DNA of 64,000 bases from JAEYXS01 sp943367715 (GTDB taxonomy: Bacteria; Verrucomicrobiota; Verrucomicrobiia; Limisphaerales; JAEYXS01). Where the stretch lies: positions 1 through 64,000 of the forward strand of contig CALRJY020000007.1 of assembly GCA_943367715.1 (NCBI GenBank), in the 5' to 3' direction. A program made the position numbers and the translations under genes. Every line of letters begins with the position of its first letter. Within the stretch, counting starts at the first letter, position 1. Of the stretch, positions 1 through 8,600 are shown in pieces. The notes beneath the pieces are model-generated. The model saw only the letters and a program-made list of their open reading frames with translations. It was not told the DNA's origin and made no database searches.

Positions 1-236
1 GGGATGTTCAACGTGGTCTTGTTGGCCGCGATCCAGTTCAACTGGCTGGTGAACATCGCCTGGTTGCCCGTGATTTCATTTTGCGTGTCCGGGAAGACCG
101 CCAGGGTGAAAACTTCCGCCTTGGCCATCTGACAGGTGGCCAAAACCGCCAGTAACAGCGTCGTCAGCCGCAATCGCGCTCGGGTCGCAAATTGGCCGAA
201 ACTTTGAGCAGTATCTTTCATCAGTTTTCTCTTCAT
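1..236 (-). CDS. Secreted phosphoesterase-like protein, N-terminal part (runs off the window)
   Basis: Reading leftward from an ATG at 236 gives an open frame to the window edge. It begins with a basic N-terminus and a hydrophobic stretch ending near QMAKA, consistent with a signal peptide. The mature start reads VFTLAVFPDTQNEI, followed by FTSQLNWIAANK. A beta strand ending in PDTQ and then a Q-x-x-WI-x-x-N motif is what calcineurin-like metallophosphoesterases of Planctomycetes and Verrucomicrobia show around their first metal ligand (Asp). About 78 codons are visible, so neither the catalytic domain nor any extra domains can be judged. An internal ATG at 221 is an alternative start. The family call is inference from a short fragment. 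Confidence 0.55.
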   Translation of the reverse strand, partial: MKRKLMKDTAQSFGQFATRARLRLTTLLLAVLATCQMAKAEVFTLAVFPDTQNEITGNQAMFTSQLNWIAANKTTLNI

Positions 237-303
237 TATGGGTTTGGTTGGTTGTGAGGTACGAAATTTTGGATCTGTTGCTTCGGGTGAGTGCTCCCTG
301 CCG

Positions 304-1134
304 TCAATCAAGCTTGGTTTGTGGTATTGAACCCGCCGCTGACGCCTGGGTAAGTGAATTGGTGTGATTGATGTGCCCTTCCCTGACCCGCATCCGCGCC
401 CGCGCCCGTCGGCCGCGCAGCGCTTCCAGTTCCACATTGATGCGGCTCATATCCAGGCGCCGTCCGCTCCATTCAATCCCCTCCCCGTGATACCCTGCAT
501 TGATCCCGGAAAAAATTCTCAGCGCCCAATCTTCCGCACAGCAACAGAGCGTGGGCGACTCCCACCGGTTGAAATACTCCACCACCGCCAGACACCAGCC
601 CTCCACGTCATTCCCCTTTTGATCGCCCAGACATTTGCGCAGCAAGGCTGCGGCACCGCGGATATTTTGATAAGGATCGCGCTTGAGTTCCTCCATGCTG
701 ATCCCCGTTGCTTTCACTGCTTCCTGCAAACTCGTCCCCTCCGCCAAAGCCATGATGCCGAATGATTCCGCCATGCCCGCTGGCTGCGTCTTCCCGTGCA
801 CCCAACGCGTCTTCACGAACGCCATCCCCATCAAAACATCCGCAGGCACGTTGAACTCCCGCCCCACTCTTTCAAAAACGGATTGATACTTGGCGTCCCT
901 CGTCTTCAAAAACTGCTTCGCCATCGTCTGCATCCGCTCCGCTTGCTCAGATGTGGGATTGGAACCGATTGCGTAGTTCGTCCCGAAGAGCTTTGCCACT
1001 TCACTCATCGGCAGATCATCCGCCAGCAACGTTGATCCACTGCCCGCAAACATGAGCATAACCGCCAGCGTCAGAGCCGCGAGATGGCCGCCCCGGTCAG
1101 GACACGCTCGTTGAATGATAACGTCTTGAGGCAT
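304..1134 (-). CDS. Secreted protein with a lytic-transglycosylase-like helical domain
   Basis: A 276-residue protein with an N-terminal hydrophobic segment (about residues 17-38, ending ...TLLADD) that looks like a signal peptide, so probably periplasmic. Residues ~80-200 contain FNVPADVLMGMAFVKTRW, then ESFGIMAL and YQNIRGAAALL. This pattern of an early helix, a G-[IL]-M-x-L motif and a helix starting N-I-x-x-G-A-x-x-L is seen in SLT / goose-lysozyme-like domains and in the domain in front of some amidases. A run of cysteines (TLCCCAEDW) follows. The usual catalytic Glu (ES-x-F-x) position is occupied by the K of FVKTRW, so activity is doubtful. The role is inferred only: peptidoglycan binding or remodelling. 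Confidence 0.5.
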   Translation of the reverse strand: MPQDVIIQRACPDRGGHLAALTLAVMLMFAGSGSTLLADDLPMSEVAKLFGTNYAIGSNPTSEQAERMQTMAKQFLKTRDAKYQSVFERVGREFNVPADVLMGMAFVKTRWVHGKTQPAGMAESFGIMALAEGTSLQEAVKATGISMEELKRDPYQNIRGAAALLRKCLGDQKGNDVEGWCLAVVEYFNRWESPTLCCCAEDWALRIFSGINAGYHGEGIEWSGRRLDMSRINVELEALRGRRARARMRVREGHINHTNSLTQASAAGSIPQTKLD

Positions 1135-1217
1135 ACTTTCATCTTGTCACCAGCATTTTTCCCGGCAGATAACCCAAGCTTGGGTGAAGCGTGGCTTGTG
1201 GTCTGCGGAAAAGGAAA

Positions 1218-2240
1218 TTAAGGCTGGATTGTCTGGTGCTCGGCAGCGTCCTGCACTTTCAGGCTGCCGATGCGTTTGAGATTATCCAATGCTGCGAGCC
1301 GCATACTGCCCGCTGGAAACCGGTTCACCCACGCCGCCGCGTCTTCGGGTGATTGCTGGGCCCACCGCTGCACCACCGCCACCGCGGTTCGTTCTTGCTC
1401 CGATCCCGCTGGCAACCACGCCGTCGTCAACTGCGCGCCCGAGGCACCATCAATACTGGCGACCGTCGGGATCAAGGACGCCTTTAACTGCTGTTGCCAT
1501 TTGATATCCGTGATGCTCGCCACCCAGCGCAGGGCCGACACCGGTTCTTGCGTCGCCCATTCGTTCAACGCCCGGATCGTCACGTGTTCGCGCTCCGTTT
1601 CGGAAGTCAGTGACGCCGCCAGTTCCAAAGCCGAAGCCGGTTGCTGCCGGATGGTTTCTTCGGTCACCGCCAGCAAAGCCGCTTGTTGTCCTTCACCCTC
1701 CACCAGGGCCTTGGCCCATTCGGTCGCCGCATTCAGGTCGGTGTTGCTCCAGACACTCGCGACGTGTTTCAACAATTCATCGCGTTCTCCGCCCAGCTCT
1801 TGTGCCCATGCCGCTGCCGCTGCCGGCTCTGTTTCCGCCCACCGTCTCACCAGCAACACCCCGAACTCGGACCCGCGCAGAGTGTCATCCAGCCGTTGCA
1901 ACACCAGCGGCACATCCTCATTCGCCAGCCCGTCCGCACAGCGCAGAAAATACTCACTGCGTTTCAATTCATCCCGCTCCGGCAGTGCCGCATAGATACC
2001 CGCCAATAACCGCTCGATGTGCTTCTCTTTCCGCTCGGCAAAAAACGCTTCGGGTGGCTTGCGCAGGCGCTGGCTTGTCCGGGCCGACGAACCCTCTGCT
2101 GATTGATGTTGGAGAGTGGTTTCATTCTCCACCGTCCGCCGCACGGCACTGTCCCCCACCCACGACCATACCGTCAGCAAGGCCACACCGGTGCCCATCA
2201 CCAGTGCGCCCCGTAATTTGGTTTTGGGTGAAAGAATCAT
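1218..2240 (-). CDS. Membrane-anchored helical-repeat protein of unknown function
   Basis: A 340-residue protein with a single N-terminal membrane segment (about residues 11-28, GALVMGTGVALLTVWSWVG). The rest is alpha-helical with repeated units of the form W-A-x-x-[ED]-P-x-x-A-x-x-W-x-x, such as WAETEPAAAAAWAQ, WATQEPVSALRWVA and WAQQSPEDAAAWVN, spaced by about 30-60 residues. Repeats of this sort are frequent in hypothetical proteins of Verrucomicrobia and Planctomycetes; no catalytic motif is visible. The gene sits 9 nt upstream of the first giant cytochrome/LamG gene on the same strand, so co-transcription is plausible. Function not recognised. Confidence 0.6.
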   Translation of the reverse strand: MILSPKTKLRGALVMGTGVALLTVWSWVGDSAVRRTVENETTLQHQSAEGSSARTSQRLRKPPEAFFAERKEKHIERLLAGIYAALPERDELKRSEYFLRCADGLANEDVPLVLQRLDDTLRGSEFGVLLVRRWAETEPAAAAAWAQELGGERDELLKHVASVWSNTDLNAATEWAKALVEGEGQQAALLAVTEETIRQQPASALELAASLTSETEREHVTIRALNEWATQEPVSALRWVASITDIKWQQQLKASLIPTVASIDGASGAQLTTAWLPAGSEQERTAVAVVQRWAQQSPEDAAAWVNRFPAGSMRLAALDNLKRIGSLKVQDAAEHQTIQP

Positions 2241-2249
2241 GCTAATTTC

Positions 2250-5200
2250 TCAAGGAACCGCCGTGACCTCATCCAATGTCGCCGTTCCCAGCGTGCCATC
2301 CTCATGACTGCTCACGCCCAGGCCGATGTAAACGTTCTGTGACATCTGCATCTGCACACTGCCGACCACACTCCATTGCGCGCCGTCAGCCGATACCATC
2401 GTCGTGAAGCGCGTTCCCACCCGTTGCACCCGCACCCATGCAGAACCAGCCGGCGCCGTTGCCGATGTCGCCGTCGTTGTGCCTCCCGTGTTCAGACGTT
2501 TTTCAAACAGTGCCTGGTGACCCGCAGTGATCAGCAAGGACGCATGCGCTGAGTTCGGGTTCAGTGTCTCCCGGATCATCACGCCCGCTCGGGCCAAATC
2601 CGCACCGCTCACTCCGCTCACCCGGGCCCGGATGTCGCAATCGCCCGTGGCCGACTGATACACATAACGGAACTCATCTCTCGTGCTCCAGATGCCGGCA
2701 CCCGAGCCGGTGATTTCGTAACTCCCGCCGTCATGGCTTTCACTGCCCGAGGCCGCCACCGCTCCCATGTCCTGAGCCAGCCATGGTGCCGGCAATGCCG
2801 CTGTGCTCGAACTGGAGCTGGCACCATCAAATGTGCCGATCATGCCCTTGCCCGGAGCCATGGACATCTGGGAACCGCCACCACCCACACCCATCAGCCC
2901 CAAGAACTGTGAGGAATCCCCGCTCATCAGCACGGACATCTCATTCGTGGACAAGCTCCGGTTGAAGATCGCAACTTCATCCAGCAAACCGCGCATACGG
3001 GCGCCGCCAGTGACACCCATCTGGCCGATATACAACGCGTTCGTGATGTTGAAGTTCGTCGTGATGCTGCCATCCGCCGTGTAGTTCGTGCCATTCACAT
3101 AGATGGCCGCCGTGCCTGCCGTCCGGTTCGCCGTGACCGCCACGAAATTCCACGCGCCCGGCATCACCTTCGCCGTCGTGGATTTCGCGCCATTGCCAGT
3201 CGTGCCGTTACCCGTCTCAAAGTTCACCGCTCCATCACTCGTATTGTATGTGTTCACGAACAACCGGAAACCGTCCGAAGCCGAGCCACCGACGGAATTC
3301 GCCATGATGGTCTGCATGTTCGTAGCCGCCGGATCAATCCACACCCACGATGCGATGGTGAAGTTACTGCCGAAGTTCAGACCGCCCACGCCCACGAAGT
3401 TGGTTCCATAGAACCCGGCCGCCTGACCGACCTTGCCGCTCACGTAGATCACGTTGTTGTTCGTACCATTATTGGTCCCCACGACGTCGTTCACATTGTT
3501 CTGGAACGGCCACAAGTGCGTCATCCCTCCCACTTCCAGATCATCGATCTGTTGCAAGTAAGCCACCAACTGGTTCCTCTGTGTGGTCGTCAATCCGCTA
3601 GTCACCCCGTGCTGGTTGCTCGGATTCTGCGTGGTGATGACATCGATCAAGTTCGTTGCCGAGCCGTCATGCAGATACGGTGCCTTGTCCCAAAGCCCCT
3701 TCAGCGTCGGCGTATCGAAACCAGTCAAAGCTGCGCCGAGCCGTTGGCCGGAAGATGCTTTGATCGTGCCCACATCACGCAGCACGTTGCCGGTGCTATC
3801 AGTAAAGTCGGCTCCCGCATGGCAGGAAGCGCAGTTCAGTTGCGCGAAGATCGCTTTGCCCGCCACGCCATCCGCCGTCAGCGTCCCATCCGCATTACGG
3901 AATGGACTGCGATTAAACCGATTGAGTGAAGCGACATAAGCCGCCAGCGCATCCAACTCAGTGCTGCGCCCAGCATTGGCCGCACCGAGAGAGGCATTCG
4001 GCACTCCGTTGGTGATAAACCCAGTTCCAGCAAAGCCGTTGCGGATATCCAGTTCAAAGTCCTGGATTTCATCGAAGTTGCCCGTCCAATGCACCCGGCC
4101 ATGGCTCATGCCCCGGCGGCCATCCAGCCCGATGGTCTTGCGCAGCCCCTCGCCCCGATCCGTAAAGTCCCATACGCGACCGTCGCTGCCGCCGTCCAGA
4201 TGGCAGGAAGCACAGCTCATATAGCCCTCGGCGGACATACGTTCATCCGCCGCGTTGTAGAAGATCTGTTTGCCGAGCAGCACCGTCGCGGAAAGTTTCT
4301 CGGTCGTGACCGCATCCACCACACCCAGCAGCGTAGCGGCCGAGCTCGTTCCATTCACGATGTTCGCCACATTGTAAGCCGAGACACTGCGCGTCATGAA
4401 GTTCATGACGTAGAGGCGTGTGCCATCGGGCCGCAGCACCAAGTCCTGCGGCGACAGTTCTGCGCCCAGATTGAATCCACTTACAGCCCCCCCCGTGAAG
4501 GCGTTCAAGATCAACACTTCGTTATTGCCCTGCATCGCCACAAAGGCCAGATCACCCACCGGTGAGAAGGCCACACCATGGGGAAAGGAGCGGTTGTCGA
4601 TATCTACGCGTTCCGCCAGAAGTTCATTATTGTTCACCAAATCCAGCTTCGAAACGATGGCCCGAACGGTACGGTCATGCTCCAAACCGTTGCCATCGCG
4701 CCAAACGCCCCGATCCACGTTGTCCTTCTTCGAGGGCACAAAGAGACGGCGGCCATCCGGCGTGATGCTCATCTGCGTCAGGTAGTTCGGCGTGCCCCGG
4801 CTGGAGGATTCCGTATCCGCAATCGTGCTGTGTGCCAGCGTGAACGTGCGGGTAATGGTGAACGTGGCGGAACTGACCTCCCGCACTTCGCCCACTTCAG
4901 CCCCTGGGTTGAAAGGATTCACCGGTGAGATGAACCGCCCCACGAAGATGCGTGTAGAATCACCGGAGATGGTCAAAGCCCGTGGATGCGCTCCCACGGC
5001 AAGAGTGCCGACCAAAGCTTTCGTCGCCGGGTTCCATTTCACCAGCAACCCGCTGTTCATGTAAGTCACGTAAGCCGCCGTCCCATCAGGCTGGAAGGCC
5101 ACCCCCATGGGCCGCGAACCACGCGGTGTGGCAATGGTCTGCACCAATGCGCCCGTGTTGGCGTTGAGGACGTAAATCTGGTCCGAAGTCTCGCAAGTGA

Positions 5201-8200
5201 CCCAGATCTCCGAATTGTCCGGGCGCAACGCCAGCGAACGCGGCTTGTCACCCACAGTGATCTCGAAATCTTTCGCCAGGCTGTTGCCATCAATCCGCGT
5301 CACCGTGTCCGAGTCCGGATTGACGTTCCACACCTTGTTGCGCGAGTTGTCATAGATGATCTGGCTGGAAGCTACAGCGTTCGTAGCCGTCACCGGGAAA
5401 TGCACCACTTGCACGATACTGGTAGTCACCGTGCCTGCCGAATCCCTCACCCGACCGAACACCGTATAACGTCCTGCTGCCGTGTAAGTGAACGAAGCCG
5501 CCTTGTTCAACGTGAAAGCCCCCTGACCGGCGCCAGTGCCAAAATCGAACGAATAGCTCAACCCATCATTGTTCGCATCCGTGGCGTTCAAGGTGAACGT
5601 GACATTAGCATTCACCAGCGATTTGCTCGCCGAGGAAGTGAATGAAGAAACGACCGGCAAAACATTCCCGCCCGCGCCGATGAGCGAGGTCACTTCCGTA
5701 GCTGACAACACTTTGTTGTAAATGCGCACATCATCCAACCGCCCGCGCATTCTTGAACCACCACCGAGCATCTGCCCCAGATTGATGGCGGATGTGTTCG
5801 TGAAGTTGTTCAACACGCTGCCATCCGTCGTCACATTCACGCCGTTCACATAGATCACCGCCGTGCCTGCTGTGCGGTTGACCGTCACCGCCACATGTGC
5901 CCACCCATTCGTGCCGACCACGCCCGTGCTGCTGCGGGCATTGTTGTTAGCCGTGCCATTGCCCGTCTCAAAGTTCACCGCCCCATCGCTCGTGTTATAC
6001 GTGTTGATGAAGAGCCGGAAACCATCCGAATTGGAACCGCCTGCCGAATTGGCCGCAATGGTTTGGATGTTAGTCGTCCCCACATCCAAGCGCACCCACG
6101 CTGCTATCGAAAAGTTATCACCCAGATTTAAAGTGCCCACATCCACCGAATCAGCGCCATCAAGCACGCCTGCCTGCGTGCCGATACGGGCCGCATTGGT
6201 AAAGGTCGTGCCCGTATTCACCCCGTTGTTTGCACCCACATAATCCACAAAATCGCCATCCAACGGCCAATGATGCGTCATGATGTTCAACGTGCCGATC
6301 TCGGCCGCCGTGAGTTGACGATTGTAGGTGCGAACCTCATCCAATCGTCCGCCGAGTCGGAAACTGTTGTTCGTGAACTGCCCCATGTGGGTCACCGCAT
6401 TTACGGAGAAATCCGTCCTGATGGAACTGTCCGTGGTCTGGTTCGTCCCGTTCACATAGATCGTAGCGGTGCCACTCGTGCGATTCACCGTAGCCGCAAT
6501 GTGATTCCATGCACCCAGCGTCACCACACCACCGCCAGTACGGGCGGAATCCATCGTCGTGCCATTGGCCGTCTCCAACATCACGGAACGGTCCGCGGTG
6601 TTGAACGTATTCACGAAGAGGCGGAAACCATTGCTATTGCCGCCCGAGGCATTCGCCATGATCGTCTGGATATTGGTCGTCCCCGTGTTCACCCACACCC
6701 AGGCCGCGATCGTGAAAGTGTTGCTAAAATTGATGGTGCCAAGGTTGGCGAAACTGGCCCCATTGAAAGCTCCTGCCTGGCCATTGAAACCGTTGGTGAA
6801 GGTCACGCCCGTATTAGCACCGTTGTTGACCCCGATGACATCCAGCAAGTTGCCATCCAGCGGCCAGCGATGATTCAAGCCATCTGTGGTGACCACCGGC
6901 TGCACTGTGGTAAAGGTGATACGATGCTGTGCCGCTATACCATTTCCCACCACATCCTTCACCCCACCCGCAGTCAAAATGACTTCATACGTCACTCCCC
7001 CCACCAAGGGGCTGGCTGGCGAGAAATTAATCAGCCCCATCATCGTCGAATAAGTTCCCGGCAGCGCAGGCGTCGTGCCGACGGGACGCACGATGAACGT
7101 ATTGGTCGTGAGCGAATTCACGTCGATCTGGTCGCTCATCGAGAAGCCGATGCGGGACTTCAGCCCGATGTTCACCGCGTTATTCGTCGGCAAACCATAG
7201 ACCACCGCCGGCCCCGTCGTGTCCGGTGCCTGCTGCAACGCCATAAAGCGCGCACCATTGGTCGCCGTGCCACTGCCACCACCGGCCACCAGCAGCATGT
7301 TGCCCAGCGGATAAACGAAATCCATGACCTTGCCGTCCGGGATAATGGTCTGAGTGATGGCCAGCGTATTGGCATCGAACACCTTGATCGTGTTATTGCC
7401 CGGCGCACAGTAGCCCTTGCCATCTTTGAACACCAGATAACGCGGCTGGCCACCCGTGATGACACTGCCGACCAACTGGATGTTGTTGGGATTGCTGAAA
7501 TCATAAACCCGGATGCCAGCGCGCTCGCAATTGTAAATGCGGCTGCCGTAGATGAGCGCCGTGTAATTGAGATTCGTGCCATCCACCCGGCTGTCCATCA
7601 GCACCGGATTCGCCGGATCACTGATATCATAGACCGCAATGCCGGGAGCCTCGGTGCCCGAACCCGTTAGAATATTGCCCAGCGCATTCACCGCCCCGAT
7701 CTGAAATCCAGGCGTCGTGCCCGTGTCTACCGCACCCACTGCAGTGATGCTGGCCGGATTGCTCACGTCCCACACCTCGATCTTGGAACCCGTGGTATAG
7801 CCATGCGAACCAGTGAAGGCATACGGCGCTTGCACGAAATCCCACAAGCTATTCACCGTACCGTTGCGTGTGCCCACCTGCGTGCGCGTCGTATAATCCC
7901 AGATGCGCAACGTCGTGCCATTGTTCGCCTCGGTGAAAAACGTTTTCCAAAAGCTGATGTTATGCGGCTTGTCGTGACTGCCAACGATCGACTGGACCAG
8001 CACCGGGCTAAGGGGATTGCTGATATTCCACCAACTGTCGCGCACGTTGGTCCCGGCCGAACCGCTCGCCATATAGAGCTGGCCATGCTGGTAATCGGCA
8101 ATGGTAACACGGTCACCGCTGTTCGTCTGGTTGAACGTCGTCACGATGGTATTCACCTGTCCGGCCGTAAAGGTCGGCTGGACGACCTGAGCCGGTGCCG

Positions 8201-8297
8201 TGGCGGCCCACAACATACTCAACAGGCCCAGAGTGAAAGCCGAGGACCACTTGAATGCGGTAAGGGCGCAATTGGACGCAACGCGGTTGGTATTCAT
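2250..8297 (-). CDS. Giant secreted multidomain protein: beta-propellers, LamG, PKD, diheme peroxidase-like (copy 1)
   Basis: A 2,015-residue protein with a signal peptide (first ~36 residues, ending APAQ). Reading the translation I see, in order: a propeller of LVIVD type (~40-360, repeats like VWDVSNPASITAVG); an SbsA-like Ig domain (~365-470); two LamG / concanavalin-like domains (~475-885); a PKD domain (~890-975); a YVTN-type propeller (~985-1330); and a diheme cytochrome c peroxidase/MauG-like part (~1335-1590). The last has heme motifs CASCH at about 1362 and 1489 and the motif TLKGLWDKAPYLHDGS. A third LamG (~1595-1790) and a C-terminal beta-sandwich (ATGDCDIRARV ... AGVMIRETL, ~1830-2015) follow. 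It is probably extracellular or outer-surface and redox-active; the substrate is unknown. It is the downstream member of a tandem pair with 8601-14678. Confidence 0.8.
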   Translation of the reverse strand: MNTNRVASNCALTAFKWSSAFTLGLLSMLWAATAPAQVVQPTFTAGQVNTIVTTFNQTNSGDRVTIADYQHGQLYMASGSAGTNVRDSWWNISNPLSPVLVQSIVGSHDKPHNISFWKTFFTEANNGTTLRIWDYTTRTQVGTRNGTVNSLWDFVQAPYAFTGSHGYTTGSKIEVWDVSNPASITAVGAVDTGTTPGFQIGAVNALGNILTGSGTEAPGIAVYDISDPANPVLMDSRVDGTNLNYTALIYGSRIYNCERAGIRVYDFSNPNNIQLVGSVITGGQPRYLVFKDGKGYCAPGNNTIKVFDANTLAITQTIIPDGKVMDFVYPLGNMLLVAGGGSGTATNGARFMALQQAPDTTGPAVVYGLPTNNAVNIGLKSRIGFSMSDQIDVNSLTTNTFIVRPVGTTPALPGTYSTMMGLINFSPASPLVGGVTYEVILTAGGVKDVVGNGIAAQHRITFTTVQPVVTTDGLNHRWPLDGNLLDVIGVNNGANTGVTFTNGFNGQAGAFNGASFANLGTINFSNTFTIAAWVWVNTGTTNIQTIMANASGGNSNGFRLFVNTFNTADRSVMLETANGTTMDSARTGGGVVTLGAWNHIAATVNRTSGTATIYVNGTNQTTDSSIRTDFSVNAVTHMGQFTNNSFRLGGRLDEVRTYNRQLTAAEIGTLNIMTHHWPLDGDFVDYVGANNGVNTGTTFTNAARIGTQAGVLDGADSVDVGTLNLGDNFSIAAWVRLDVGTTNIQTIAANSAGGSNSDGFRLFINTYNTSDGAVNFETGNGTANNNARSSTGVVGTNGWAHVAVTVNRTAGTAVIYVNGVNVTTDGSVLNNFTNTSAINLGQMLGGGSRMRGRLDDVRIYNKVLSATEVTSLIGAGGNVLPVVSSFTSSASKSLVNANVTFTLNATDANNDGLSYSFDFGTGAGQGAFTLNKAASFTYTAAGRYTVFGRVRDSAGTVTTSIVQVVHFPVTATNAVASSQIIYDNSRNKVWNVNPDSDTVTRIDGNSLAKDFEITVGDKPRSLALRPDNSEIWVTCETSDQIYVLNANTGALVQTIATPRGSRPMGVAFQPDGTAAYVTYMNSGLLVKWNPATKALVGTLAVGAHPRALTISGDSTRIFVGRFISPVNPFNPGAEVGEVREVSSATFTITRTFTLAHSTIADTESSSRGTPNYLTQMSITPDGRRLFVPSKKDNVDRGVWRDGNGLEHDRTVRAIVSKLDLVNNNELLAERVDIDNRSFPHGVAFSPVGDLAFVAMQGNNEVLILNAFTGGAVSGFNLGAELSPQDLVLRPDGTRLYVMNFMTRSVSAYNVANIVNGTSSAATLLGVVDAVTTEKLSATVLLGKQIFYNAADERMSAEGYMSCASCHLDGGSDGRVWDFTDRGEGLRKTIGLDGRRGMSHGRVHWTGNFDEIQDFELDIRNGFAGTGFITNGVPNASLGAANAGRSTELDALAAYVASLNRFNRSPFRNADGTLTADGVAGKAIFAQLNCASCHAGADFTDSTGNVLRDVGTIKASSGQRLGAALTGFDTPTLKGLWDKAPYLHDGSATNLIDVITTQNPSNQHGVTSGLTTTQRNQLVAYLQQIDDLEVGGMTHLWPFQNNVNDVVGTNNGTNNNVIYVSGKVGQAAGFYGTNFVGVGGLNFGSNFTIASWVWIDPAATNMQTIMANSVGGSASDGFRLFVNTYNTSDGAVNFETGNGTTGNGAKSTTAKVMPGAWNFVAVTANRTAGTAAIYVNGTNYTADGSITTNFNITNALYIGQMGVTGGARMRGLLDEVAIFNRSLSTNEMSVLMSGDSSQFLGLMGVGGGGSQMSMAPGKGMIGTFDGASSSSSTAALPAPWLAQDMGAVAASGSESHDGGSYEITGSGAGIWSTRDEFRYVYQSATGDCDIRARVSGVSGADLARAGVMIRETLNPNSAHASLLITAGHQALFEKRLNTGGTTTATSATAPAGSAWVRVQRVGTRFTTMVSADGAQWSVVGSVQMQMSQNVYIGLGVSSHEDGTLGTATLDEVTAVP

Positions 8298-8600
8298 GGC
8301 TGAAGAAGGGGCAGCATCGTGCTAGTTTTCATTGCTCCGGTGGCAACGGCCATCGCTCTCTGCAGAGGACTTCCTCAGGTAGATGAGCAGGCAAGTTGCT
8401 GCCACTCGGGTAAGTCGGGATTGCGCGTCACCGTAGGTCAGCAAGCAGCTACAATCTTGGATTATTTGTCCGAAAATTTGTAGAAACCGCCCGATTTAAC
8501 CGCTATCCCGCATAGGACACGCCCCAATTCAGGACACCCCGCATCCAGATAACAACTTGGCTTTATCACATATTTTTTCCTCAAGAATTCCCGAGCTGGT
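8298..8600. other. Intergenic region between the two giant paralogues
   Basis: There is no gene in these 303 bases. They contain the 5' region of copy 1 (minus strand) and the 3' side of copy 2. Positions 8455-8490 resemble 14879-14914 upstream of copy 2 (entered separately). Two short direct repeats of the form AGGACAC(G)CCC occur at about 8513-8545. No convincing terminator hairpin with a T-run was found after the stop of copy 2. Confidence 0.6.
8455..8490 (-). promoter_or_regulatory. Conserved upstream element, copy 1
   Basis: This stretch lies about 160 nt upstream of the copy-1 start. It matches 14879-14914, about 200 nt upstream of the copy-2 start, at roughly 30 of 36 positions, including the core TCTTGGATTAT and CCGAA followed by AGAAA. 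The surrounding intergenic sequence shows no comparable similarity. It is either a retained part of the duplicated promoter or a shared operator. The AraC-type gene beside copy 2 is a candidate binder, by inference only. Confidence 0.45.

Noticed and set aside
2700..7000. Regularly repeated sequence in the giant genes, considered as CRISPR or satellite
   Set aside because: The repeats are ~600 nt apart, diverged, in frame, and correspond to LamG domains. No short identical repeats with unique spacers are present.
6270..7670. Long open frame on the plus strand inside giant gene copy 1
   Set aside because: It is antisense to a well-supported multidomain gene, has Arg/His/Ile-biased low-quality composition, no signal or family motif, and a similar frame recurs opposite copy 2. 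It reflects codon bias of the sense gene.
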